From the NCBI GenBank assembly GCA_964396055.1, contig CAYNDV010000036.1, positions 1-34,786 of the forward strand: a stretch of DNA of 34,786 nt, in the 5' to 3' direction. The DNA comes from CAYJPV01 sp964396055. Its GTDB lineage: Bacteria > Acidobacteriota > Vicinamibacteria > Vicinamibacterales > JAKQTR01. The first letter of the stretch is position 1; each line of letters begins with the position of its first letter. Below the pieces are notes generated by a model. That model searched no databases. It was not told the DNA's origin and worked only from the letters and a program-made list of their open reading frames with translations. Below are positions 24,737 to 32,097 of the stretch, one piece after another. The translations under genes were made by a program, and so were the position numbers.

Positions 24737-25892
24737 CGTCCTCGTGTCCTTCCAGCTCGTGGGTCATGAGAATCTCACGTAGCTCCAGCCGATCGAGCTT
24801 GAGCAACCTTGCCAGCTGCCCCTCGCTCAGGAGTCCGCGCCGCGCCGCCTCGCCAGCCAGCAGGTTGAGGCGCAGCGTGGTGGGCCGATCAGCCTCGGCC
24901 TTCTGGGCATCGGCGGTCGGAATATCCCCCAGGACCTGCTGCGCCTGATCGTCCGTTATGCCACCATTGGCCTCGAACCAATCCCAGGTCCCGGATTTCG
25001 CCAACTGAAGTTCCTCGAGCCGGCGGACGATCGCCTCGCGCGACACAGCGAAGTAGTGAGCGAGCACGATAATGTGGCGGCGCGTGATCCGATCGGAGCC
25101 GGCCGTAACTTCTTGACACTTCTGCATGACTGCCCGTGGAGGAGTCAGGAGCGCGCGGGCAAACGCGTTGGCGTACCGCTCCTCGCGGGAGTTCTCAGTT
25201 TCCCCGACATGGAGCACTTCGGGCCGGTTTCTGGTCGACACAAGATGGCCGGTCTCGTGGCCCGCGGTCTGATTACGCCTCTCTCGCGGATGCTTGGAGT
25301 TGAGGAGCATGCACGCTCCGAGTGCATCGTCGTACGCAAACAGGCCCGAAATCCGGCCATCAAATCGCCGGACGTAGACGCGCACTCCTAGCTCCATCTC
25401 GAGGAGAGTGACGATGTCGGCGATGGGCCCATTGCCCAGACCTAGCCGTTGGCGCAAGTCGGCGGCATCCTGTTCCGCCTGCGCTCGCACATCACCCATG
25501 AGAATGGCCCGCTCGGGCGGATAGTTGCGTGCGCGCTGCACGCCCAGCAGGTTTTCCAGCTCGATCTCGGCCTTCACCAGGCTCGCCAGCAGAGCGGCGG
25601 CCTGATCGACTGCGGCGTCGCGAATTCCCTCCATCTTGCGGAAACGAGGTACGAGATCGGCATGAACCGCCTCAATGCGGAGCAGGGCATTCACGGAAGT
25701 GCCATAGAGCTGCGTGAGCTTCTGCAGTTCGCCCATGCGCACGCGGCGCTCTCCCTGCTCGATCGCCACGATGGTGGTGCGCGCCACGCCGATGGCGGCG
25801 GCGGCTTCCGCTTGCCTCAGGTTCGCCGCTTCGCGCGCGAGGCGCAGACGTTCTCCTACTTCTTTCGACGGGACTTGCTCAAGCGAGGTCAT
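24711..25892 (-). CDS. XRE-type HTH regulator fused to ImmA/IrrE-like metallopeptidase
   Basis: A 393-residue two-domain protein. The N-terminal 70 residues are a Cro/CI-type helix-turn-helix (EVGERLRLAREAANLRQAEAAAAIGVARTTIVAIEQGERR). A helical linker leads to a zinc metallopeptidase of the ImmA/IrrE family with HETGH at 212-216 and the downstream acidic ligand in REERYANAFARALL (about 236-250). A C-terminal helical extension follows. In characterised relatives (ImmA, IrrE) the peptidase cleaves a repressor when a signal arrives; XRE fusions also act as antitoxins. The start at 25892 has GAGG seven bases upstream and overlaps the QueC-like stop (ATGA). It probably controls the inverted repeat in front of this operon and may restrain the PIN protein encoded next. 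Confidence 0.88.
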   Translation of the reverse strand: MTSLEQVPSKEVGERLRLAREAANLRQAEAAAAIGVARTTIVAIEQGERRVRMGELQKLTQLYGTSVNALLRIEAVHADLVPRFRKMEGIRDAAVDQAAALLASLVKAEIELENLLGVQRARNYPPERAILMGDVRAQAEQDAADLRQRLGLGNGPIADIVTLLEMELGVRVYVRRFDGRISGLFAYDDALGACMLLNSKHPRERRNQTAGHETGHLVSTRNRPEVLHVGETENSREERYANAFARALLTPPRAVMQKCQEVTAGSDRITRRHIIVLAHYFAVSREAIVRRLEELQLAKSGTWDWFEANGGITDDQAQQVLGDIPTADAQKAEADRPTTLRLNLLAGEAARRGLLSEGQLARLLKLDRLELREILMTHELEGHEDDGVIKRTN

Positions 25893-27265
25893 GATCGGCC
25901 TCGCATCGCCCAGTCGGCTACGAATGACTTGGGTCCAAGGGACCGCATGAAGGCCTCCCATTCTGATCGGTGTTGCTGTAGAAGTCGGTCCAGCTTTCGG
26001 CGGGTGTCCTCGCGTTTGAGGCCCAACGCGCCGGCCAGCTGAAAGGCAGCTAGGTCCAGGGCATTGCCATGGGCAGGGACCGCCAGATCGGCCATGTGAT
26101 CAAGGTGGAGCGCGCCGGCGATCGCATATTCCCGGGACGCGCGCGTGATCTTTCCCTTGTCCCGATAGGACCGCGGCGCGCCGGACTCGAACGTCTGCGC
26201 TGTCAGGTCGGTCCACACGTAGCGCTCCTTGGATTCGGACAGACCGGCCGCATGAATGCTCATGCGCCGCAGCATGCACGCCGCGCACACGCCACACTGT
26301 CGTCGCTTGCCATCGACGCTGACATGGCGGTTCTGTCGCCAGCACGACCATGTCGAGGCCCAACGGCCATCAGGGCACTGCGCCGCGAACTGCCTGAGGG
26401 TCTCACCTTTGGTGTGCCACAGACGCGGGAACTCGAAGAGCGCCCGGGGGCCCAGCAGCGCGCCGAGGAACTTCTCCATGCGCGCTGTGAACAGCGGGTG
26501 ATTCCGATAGTCCTCGTATGCCTGTCCGACAGGAATCAGCGAAGGTCCCAGCGCGCCCTGACCACTCTCGGGCACGATGATGCGCTGCGCGTTAGCGAGA
26601 TACGCGGCCAGACCGCTGATTAGCGCGAACTTGAAACCCCGCGAGCGCGCGCTCGACTCCACGAACTTCGCGCCGTCAGCTCGCACTTTGTAGGGCACAG
26701 CCGTGAACGCGTGACGCCCATTGTCTTGTTCCTCACCGTCGGACAGGCCGGCACCGAGACGGATGCGCACCAAACTGACGCCGAGCTCTTTGGCCATGAG
26801 ACCAGAGACGGCGCGGGAATCGAGACCGTTGCTGTATGGGATTACGGCCACAACTCCGGCGGGCAGACTCAGAGTGCCCTGCTGGGGCCGTGCTGCCGCC
26901 AGGCGCCGGGCGGAGAACTCGATATGCCAGCGATCCCCGGTCAAGAAGCAGAGCGCGTCGTGCAGTGCCGACGACACCGGGCGTGAGGTCCAGAGGTCCA
27001 CGTCGTGGATTGGAACGTGGAGCTCGATCTGACGCGCCCAGGCGTACGCCCGGCGCGGCAGGGTGCGATCGGCGTATTCCACGGCGGCAGCGAGCAACAG
27101 CGCGTCGTAGGCGACCGGCTCCCAGGTTGAGAAGAAGTACGACTCGAGGCTCTCGGTGCTGAAGGCCACGTTCGCGCCGATCTCGCAGCGCCGCGCGCCT
27201 CTCGGCGCCCGGACTCCGGGCTCGATAACGTGGATCGGGATGGGGCGAGTGGCTTTCGAGCTCAT
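25889..27265 (-). CDS. QueC-like PP-loop protein (7-cyano-7-deazaguanine synthase family, QatC/Cap9-like)
   Basis: A 458-residue ATP-pyrophosphatase-fold protein related to QueC, which makes 7-cyano-7-deazaguanine (preQ0). The PP-loop is PYSNGLDSRAV (SNGLDS at 145-150, in place of SGGxDS). A conserved ESGQGALG lies at 233-240. Four cysteines form the QueC-type zinc site: C308, then C324-x2-C327-x2-C330 (RQCGVCAACMLRR). It is about twice the length of housekeeping QueC, with a 135-residue N-terminal extension and a helical C-terminus, as in the QueC-like proteins QatC (Qat) and Cap9 (type IV CBASS), which take part in antiviral defence and in attaching a deazaguanine to protein N-termini. No queD, queE or tgt gene is nearby, so a queuosine role is unlikely. 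The start overlaps the upstream stop (TAATG). Confidence 0.85.
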   Translation of the reverse strand: MSSKATRPIPIHVIEPGVRAPRGARRCEIGANVAFSTESLESYFFSTWEPVAYDALLLAAAVEYADRTLPRRAYAWARQIELHVPIHDVDLWTSRPVSSALHDALCFLTGDRWHIEFSARRLAAARPQQGTLSLPAGVVAVIPYSNGLDSRAVSGLMAKELGVSLVRIRLGAGLSDGEEQDNGRHAFTAVPYKVRADGAKFVESSARSRGFKFALISGLAAYLANAQRIIVPESGQGALGPSLIPVGQAYEDYRNHPLFTARMEKFLGALLGPRALFEFPRLWHTKGETLRQFAAQCPDGRWASTWSCWRQNRHVSVDGKRRQCGVCAACMLRRMSIHAAGLSESKERYVWTDLTAQTFESGAPRSYRDKGKITRASREYAIAGALHLDHMADLAVPAHGNALDLAAFQLAGALGLKREDTRRKLDRLLQQHRSEWEAFMRSLGPKSFVADWAMRGRS

Positions 27266-27825
27266 TACAGCTTCACTCCGTCATCGAGCCCTGTGCGCTT
27301 TGCAGGCGCTGCGGGGCGGTTTCGAGGATCGACGCTGAGGAAGAGCCCCGCGAACTTGGTGAAGTTGGTGAGATCAATTGTGGCGTCCAGTCGGCCGCGC
27401 ATGTCACGTGCGCGCGGCATAGTGCTGCGCCGCACGAAGTGCTCTTCGATCTGCAGTGCCCGGGTCTCCGCGCAGCGTCGCGCGGCCATGGCGAGCGCCG
27501 CTTGAATGGTCTCGAAGTTGGCGGCCTCCGATTCAGAGACAAAGCAGACGCAGTCCAGCAGGCGGCGCTCAAGGCCGGCAGCGGCGTTCTGCCGGAGCGC
27601 ATCCAGCTGGGCTGCGCTGTCGTCGGTGAATAGTGAGGGCTCCTCGACTGCCCGGCGGATCTCGGCGATGAACTCCGGCCGGATTTCCCGCCGGCAGTCG
27701 TCCTCGACGGCCGACAGGAGCGCTTCGCGGATCTCTTCCTGGGCGAACGCCTCCGTGTCCGCCCATTGCGCTACGCGCTTCCAGGCGGGTCTCATCGGCA
27801 GGCTGCGATGCGGGCCGTCACTCAT
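27265..27825 (-). CDS. Unknown 186-residue protein, first gene of the QueC-like operon
   Basis: Not recognised. It is hydrophilic and mostly helical: an acidic N-terminal region (AFAQEEIREALLSAVEDDCRREIRPEFIAEIRR), a middle with two cysteines (RRLLDCVCFVSESEAANFETIQ), and a basic C-terminal end (RGRLDATIDLTNFTKFAGLFLSVDPRNRPAAPAKR). No membrane segment and no catalytic motif are evident. The ATG at 27825 lies about 14 nt after the predicted transcription start and has GAGG seven bases upstream; an open frame upstream to 27936 runs through the promoter and is rejected. The mature N-terminus would be Ser-Asp-Gly. It does not resemble QatB, whose N-terminus starts MGTS. As the first gene, coupled to the QueC-like gene, it is the best candidate partner or substrate; that is inference. 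Confidence 0.75.
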   Translation of the reverse strand: MSDGPHRSLPMRPAWKRVAQWADTEAFAQEEIREALLSAVEDDCRREIRPEFIAEIRRAVEEPSLFTDDSAAQLDALRQNAAAGLERRLLDCVCFVSESEAANFETIQAALAMAARRCAETRALQIEEHFVRRSTMPRARDMRGRLDATIDLTNFTKFAGLFLSVDPRNRPAAPAKRTGLDDGVKL

Positions 27826-27837
27826 CGTTAACCTCGA

Positions 27838-27873
27838 TGTCAGATAGTATATTGTAAGTACTGACAATGTCAA
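27838..27873 (-). promoter_or_regulatory. Near-consensus promoter with overlapping inverted-repeat operator
   Basis: On the minus strand, -35 TTGACA (27873-27868) and -10 TATACT (27851-27846) are separated by 16 bp, an almost perfect sigma-70 promoter. It points at the QueC-like operon, with the start codon about 20 bp past the -10. A perfect 6-bp inverted repeat TGTCAG (27838-27843) / CTGACA (27861-27866) with a 17-bp spacer brackets the -10 box, placed well for a repressor such as the XRE protein of the same operon. The AT-rich stretch stands out sharply from the surrounding GC-rich DNA. Confidence 0.85.
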
Positions 27874-27894
27874 TTGTTGTCTGCAGTTAGGCCT

Positions 27895-28030
27895 TTTTCG
27901 ACATGATACCCGTGCAATTGGCATTTTGGGAGGCACGTAGCATGGATTTCGACGGAATGGTCGCGTATGATGTTTTCGACGAAGGCGTCACGTTCTTAGT
28001 GTTTTTCGATGCTTGGAAAGGTTTTTCGAC
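27895..28030 (+). repeat. Five direct TTTTCGAC repeats upstream of the Fic gene
   Basis: Copies on the plus strand at 27895-27902, 27946-27953 (ATTTCGAC), 27973-27980, 28003-28010 (TTTTCGAT) and 28023-28030; three are perfect. Spacing is 51, 27, 30 and 20 bp. The last copy ends 3 bp before the ATG of the Fic gene. They could be operator sites for autoregulation or for another regulator, or an iteron-like array. No promoter hexamers on the plus strand are convincing. Confidence 0.7.
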
Positions 28031-28033
28031 GTG

Positions 28034-29755
28034 ATGAGGCTACAGAAGGTCCAACAGCCCACGTTCCAGGAGGAGACCGTACCCCAAGGAGCGCGACTGG
28101 CCGGCGCTGCCGCCCTAGTGCACGAGCTGGGCGTCGCCGCCCCTGTGCGTCGCCCAGCTTGTGTGGCCGACCAGCACGTCAGCGCCAGCCGCCGACTCGA
28201 GGGCGTCTGGACCGTTTTCGACAAACGCTACTGGCCGGGCGATGAGCTCGCCGACCATCTTGAGTTCCTGCTCAAGCACGAGGACACGGACCTCCTGGTT
28301 CTGAAGCGCATCTTCGATGCGCTTCCGCATGCCGAGGTCGAAGAGATCGTGCGCACCGCCCCCACAGCCACGCACGTGCGGAGAGCGTGGTTCCTCTATG
28401 AGACGCTGACCGGCCGTCCCCTCGATGTCGGAGACGCGCCGCGCATACCCGCGATTGATCTGCTCGATTCGACGGCGTACTTCACGGGCAAGCCGCGTCT
28501 CTCAAAGCGACACCGCGTGCGCGACAACCTTCTCGGCACCGGCCGCTACTGTCCGGTCATCCGCCGTACGCGGGCGCTCGAGCAGAGCCTTGCGCTCGAC
28601 CTCGCGGCGCACGCTCGCGACACCGTGGGCCGCACAGGCGGCCACCTGGTTGCACGTGCCGCCAGCTTCCTCCTACTAGCCGATAGCCGAGCGAGCTTCC
28701 AGATTGAAGGAGAACGCCCGCCACGCAACCGCCTCGAACGGTGGGGGCGCGCTGTCCTGCAGGCCGGAAGAAACAGGCTCACGTTCGACGAGATCATACG
28801 GCTGCACAACGTTCTCATCGAGGACAAGCGCTTCGTGCACGCGGGCCTACGCCCAGATGGAGTGTTCCTCGGCGAGCGCGACCATGTTGGCGATCCGCTG
28901 CCGGAGTTCATCGGCGCGCGCGCGCAGGATCTCACCGAGCTGATGGCCAGCATGCTCGAAGCCAACGACCGCATGCGCGACGATGGCCTCGACCCTGTGC
29001 TTCAAGCCACCGCCACGGCCTTCGGCTTTGTATACGTCCACCCTTTCGAGGACGGAAACGGACGTATGCACCGCTGCCTTATTCACCACGTACTCGCCGA
29101 GCGTCGCTTCACGCCGGCCAACATGGTGTTCCCCGTGTCGTCCGTGATGCTCGACCGGATCGACGACTATCGCACCACCCTCCAAGCGCATTCCGGCCCC
29201 CTGATGCCCTACATCGACTGGCGGTCGACGCCAGAACGCAACGTTGAAGTCCTCAACGCCACGGCGGATCTTTATCGCTATTTCGACTGCACGCAAGCCG
29301 CCGAGTTCCTCTACACCTGTGTCCAGCGCACCGTCGACGCAGACTTACCACGCGAGATCGACTATCTGCGCCGGCATGACTTGGCGCTCCAGCGGATCAT
29401 GGAGGCGGTCGAGATGCCGGACCGCATCGCCGAGAATCTGGTGATGTTCATCCGACAGAACAACGGCACACTCTCGAAGAACCGGCGGGAAGGGGAGTTC
29501 AAGAAGCTCGCCGATGACGAGGTTCAGCGGATCGAACGGATCGTGACGGACTCGTTTGAGGGAGGGGGGGGTGGGGGGGGGGGGGGGGGGGGGCGGGGGG
29601 ACTCTAACTCCGGCCGTGCGTGTCGGGCAAGGTACCGGTGTTGTGTCCGCGTGAAGCCCGGACAAACGGACCCCGTCCTGACCGCCATCGCATCGGATCA
29701 GGCATCGGATCAGGACTTGCTAGCGGAAGCACATCAGCGTATAAGACAGAAGTAG
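28034..29755 (+). CDS. Fic-domain protein (predicted AMP transferase, autoinhibited class)
   Basis: A 573-residue Fic protein. The catalytic motif HPFEDGNGR is complete (about 336-344), so it should transfer AMP or another nucleotide group to a target protein hydroxyl. An inhibitory (S/T)xxxE(G/N) motif, SFQIEG, precedes it (S221 to G226), as in class II Fic proteins. The N-terminal about 190 residues are extra; a C-terminal winged-helix-like segment (about 440-525) includes GTLSKNRREGEFKKLADDEVQRIERIV. Homologues of this type usually end near RIVTDSFEG; here the frame runs on through a G-rich tract into about 55 residues of unlike composition (RACRARYRCCVRVKPG), so the tail is probably not native. 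In the other two frames the sequence stops within 50 bp. GTG at 28031 and TTG at 28013 are possible starts. The neighbouring TTTTCGAC repeats may regulate it. Confidence 0.85.
   Translation: MRLQKVQQPTFQEETVPQGARLAGAAALVHELGVAAPVRRPACVADQHVSASRRLEGVWTVFDKRYWPGDELADHLEFLLKHEDTDLLVLKRIFDALPHAEVEEIVRTAPTATHVRRAWFLYETLTGRPLDVGDAPRIPAIDLLDSTAYFTGKPRLSKRHRVRDNLLGTGRYCPVIRRTRALEQSLALDLAAHARDTVGRTGGHLVARAASFLLLADSRASFQIEGERPPRNRLERWGRAVLQAGRNRLTFDEIIRLHNVLIEDKRFVHAGLRPDGVFLGERDHVGDPLPEFIGARAQDLTELMASMLEANDRMRDDGLDPVLQATATAFGFVYVHPFEDGNGRMHRCLIHHVLAERRFTPANMVFPVSSVMLDRIDDYRTTLQAHSGPLMPYIDWRSTPERNVEVLNATADLYRYFDCTQAAEFLYTCVQRTVDADLPREIDYLRRHDLALQRIMEAVEMPDRIAENLVMFIRQNNGTLSKNRREGEFKKLADDEVQRIERIVTDSFEGGGGGGGGGGGRGDSNSGRACRARYRCCVRVKPGQTDPVLTAIASDQASDQDLLAEAHQRIRQK
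29564..29600. repeat. Poly-G tract (G8-T-G21-C-G6) in the Fic gene 3' end
   Basis: A run of 8 G, a T, 21 G (29573-29593), a C and 6 G. It lies just after the natural end of the Fic domain protein and encodes poly-glycine in the open frame. A 21-base homopolymer is highly prone to slippage; changing its length by one or two would end the protein within a few codons. It could be a phase-variable tract, a young expansion, or a sequencing artefact at a low-quality contig position. Reads are needed to tell which. Confidence 0.9.
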
Positions 29756-29980
29756 CTCTTGAGTCGGCTGACGGCCCTCGCCGCATTGACGCGCGCAGGC
29801 CGAACCCATCGCCCGGTCGCGCCATCGGTTCCGAGCCTGGGTTTCCACACGACCACACCCTGAACGCCGCGGCGCAACGCCCCGGACGCTCATCGCCCTC
29901 CTGAATCGCCCCGCGCGGCAACGTCCGGGCGCCTTCACGACCACCCAACCCCAACGCAACGCCATGTCGGGAGGACAGCC

Positions 29981-30853
29981 ATGTTCGATCCGCGAGATGA
30001 CGCGCGCGACCGTGACGGGCGCGACCACGGCCGTGAACGCGTGTACGACAGACGCGACCGAGACGACCACGATCCGCGCGACGGCCTCTCGCGGGATCTC
30101 GACCTGCCGCGCGGCCAGGATCGGGAGTTGGTCCTGGACCGCGACAGGGCCTACGAGTTGAACGGAGAGGACAGCCGCACGCTGGCTGCAGTCGGTGCTT
30201 TTCGAGTCGTGCCCGAACACGACCTCGACACCCTCCAAGACACGCTTGACCATCTCCGCGGCGAAGGGCTGATCGGGACCGTCGATCTTGGCCGCAACGA
30301 GCGGGGAGTAGTGCTCACGAAGGAAGGCCGCGACCTGATCGAGTCTCACTCGATGGAGCGCGACGATGAACCTCCGCAGGCGTTCTACGCGGGTGTCAGC
30401 CGCGCCCGCGAGATTCACCACGACTCGAATCTATATGCGACGTATCGCGAGGAGGAAGCCCGTTTGCGGGGTGATCACGAACGCCCCGAGATCCGGCGCG
30501 TCGTGCTGGAGCAGGATCTGAAGCGCGAGTACCAGGCGTTCCTCCAAGAACACAACCGCGATCGCCCCGGCAGTGACGGACGACCGGACAGGGACCAGGA
30601 GGAGATTCGCGACTGGGCTCGGGAACACGACCTGCCGTACTTCGATGGCCAGGTGCACTTCCCTGACTACCGCATCGAGTACGAAGTTGGCGGGCGCGAA
30701 CTCCACGAGGACATCGAGTTGTTCACGCCGCACTATCGCGGCGCCCACGCCGCCAGTCGTGCGCAGACCGGCTTCCGCATCTATGTCGTCGGTTCCCGCG
30801 GTGGCGGTGGGCGTTCGGGACCGCGTCCGCGCATCGCCGAGGAGTTCCTATGA
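29981..30853 (+). CDS. Mobile-element-associated protein, possible replication-relaxation-like winged helix
   Basis: A 290-residue protein with an extremely charged Asp/Arg N-terminus (first 50 residues, alternating RD) and a predicted winged-helix section (LNGEDSRTLAAVGAFRVV, then DHLRGEGLIGTVDLGRNERGVVLTKEGRDLI at about 60-118). The C-terminal half has conserved-looking blocks: RRVVLEQDLKREYQAFLQEHNRDR, WAREHDLPYFDGQVHFPDYRIEYE, and HYRGAHAASRAQTGFRIY. I recall related proteins on integrative and conjugative elements, some annotated as replication-relaxation family; the function here is not established. An excellent GGGAGGA ribosome site precedes the ATG. The stop overlaps the next ATG (ATGA), so the pair is co-translated. 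The 225 bp upstream, after the Fic gene, hold no supported gene. Confidence 0.78.
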   Translation: MFDPRDDARDRDGRDHGRERVYDRRDRDDHDPRDGLSRDLDLPRGQDRELVLDRDRAYELNGEDSRTLAAVGAFRVVPEHDLDTLQDTLDHLRGEGLIGTVDLGRNERGVVLTKEGRDLIESHSMERDDEPPQAFYAGVSRAREIHHDSNLYATYREEEARLRGDHERPEIRRVVLEQDLKREYQAFLQEHNRDRPGSDGRPDRDQEEIRDWAREHDLPYFDGQVHFPDYRIEYEVGGRELHEDIELFTPHYRGAHAASRAQTGFRIYVVGSRGGGGRSGPRPRIAEEFL

Positions 30854-31986
30854 CGCACGTTTACCCACCCAACAGGACGCTCGACAGCGTAAATATCAGC
30901 CGGGTGACGGCCCTCCGTGACCATGACTTCACACTCCGGCAGCGCCAGTTCGTGGTAACCGTGATGGTTCACTCCGGGTGCTTCTTGGAACGGCAATACT
31001 GCGCGTTCACCGCCACCGTCCGCGGGCAGAACAGCCGTGACTTCGTCGCCCGGCTGGCCGCCCGTGGATTCGCGCGCGCCATCGAGCCAGGGTCAGCCCG
31101 GCGAGGGCGTCTCTACCACATCCACCACAGGCCACTGTACGAGGCGATCGGACTCCCGAACGATCGCAATCGTCGACTACTTTCGGTCGGTAGGATGGTG
31201 GAGCGTGTGATGATTCTTGATGCCGTTCTCACCGATCGACGCTGTTGGTGGCTGAGCCCCGAAGCCGACAAACGCAGGTTCTTCGGCGAGTTGCGCGAGA
31301 CCGGCCCGCGGCCCGAGGAGTATCCCCACATCACGTTCGGGCTGGGGCCACCCAAGACGGTCCGCTGCTTCCCCGACAAGCTGCCCATCGGCATCATGAG
31401 GGATGACCCAGGGCGTTACGTGTTCCTCTACCTGGTGACCCGGCCGGTCCCCGTGGACTTCCGGCAATTCCTGCAGCGCCACCATGACTTGCTCGCCACG
31501 CTCCGCACCTGGACCGTTCGGCTGCTCGTGCCCCGGCGGTTCTCGACCTCCGTGGCCCTGTACAAGGCGGCGCTTCGAGAAGAGCTATGGAACCCGCTGG
31601 ATGCCAGTGTCGCCAAGCAATTGGAGACGTACTTCCGAGAGCGGAGAGAGCAGGGTGGACATCTTGGTGACCCGTCCGATCCATACATCTTGAAGGCCTT
31701 TCGCCAGCATGGGGCCGCCAAGATCTCAGCCCTGTATCGGGCATGGCGACGAGAGGGGGACGTGGTGTTGTGGAGGTCGTGCGGGACGAGTCTTCGCGAC
31801 GACCGAACTTACGGCTGTTCGGCCTGTGAGATACAGATGCTGAACGCTCAGTACCTGCAGCTCACCGGAACGATCGACCGCGAGGGGTGGGCCAGTAGGG
31901 GGGCCAAGCGAGAACTGCGTCAGGTTGGCCCCCCCGGCTCCACGAGTTCGCCGAATCAACTTCTTACACCCCTGGGTGCCCCTTGA
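30850..31986 (+). CDS. Unknown mobile-element protein, coupled to upstream gene
   Basis: A 378-residue basic protein that I cannot assign to a characterised family. The N-terminal 100 residues look like a winged helix (LRQRQFVVTVMVHSGCFLERQYCAFTATVRGQNSRDFVARLAARGFARAI, a pattern of DNA-binding 'replication-relaxation' type proteins), followed by GRLYHIHHRPLYEAIGL. A middle segment has MILDAVLTDRRCWWLSPEADKRRFFGEL. The C-terminus is low-complexity and may be partly non-native. There is no membrane segment or nuclease motif that I can see. Its start overlaps the previous stop (ATGA), which points to joint function, perhaps as DNA-binding factors of the element. Confidence 0.72.
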   Translation: MTHVYPPNRTLDSVNISRVTALRDHDFTLRQRQFVVTVMVHSGCFLERQYCAFTATVRGQNSRDFVARLAARGFARAIEPGSARRGRLYHIHHRPLYEAIGLPNDRNRRLLSVGRMVERVMILDAVLTDRRCWWLSPEADKRRFFGELRETGPRPEEYPHITFGLGPPKTVRCFPDKLPIGIMRDDPGRYVFLYLVTRPVPVDFRQFLQRHHDLLATLRTWTVRLLVPRRFSTSVALYKAALREELWNPLDASVAKQLETYFRERREQGGHLGDPSDPYILKAFRQHGAAKISALYRAWRREGDVVLWRSCGTSLRDDRTYGCSACEIQMLNAQYLQLTGTIDREGWASRGAKRELRQVGPPGSTSSPNQLLTPLGAP

Positions 31987-32097
31987 ACGCAAACCGCGTG
32001 CAACCGTCCACGCGGCAGCAACTTGCCGCGAGCCGCAGTTCGTCGAGGCGGCGCTCTTTGCCGCCCGATGCCGGGAGGTCTATGAGCCGGTCATTGC

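Noticed and set aside
25889..27265. Housekeeping QueC for queuosine synthesis
   Set aside because: Length about twice normal, altered SNGLDS loop, and operon partners are a regulator-peptidase and PIN protein instead of queD/queE.
25889..27265. Complete Qat or type IV CBASS system
   Set aside because: No QatA-like ATPase, QatB-like or TatD-like protein, and no CD-NTase is present on either side.
27895..28030. Replication iterons for a plasmid-type origin
   Set aside because: Spacing is irregular and no replication initiator gene is nearby; a regulatory array in front of the Fic gene is simpler.
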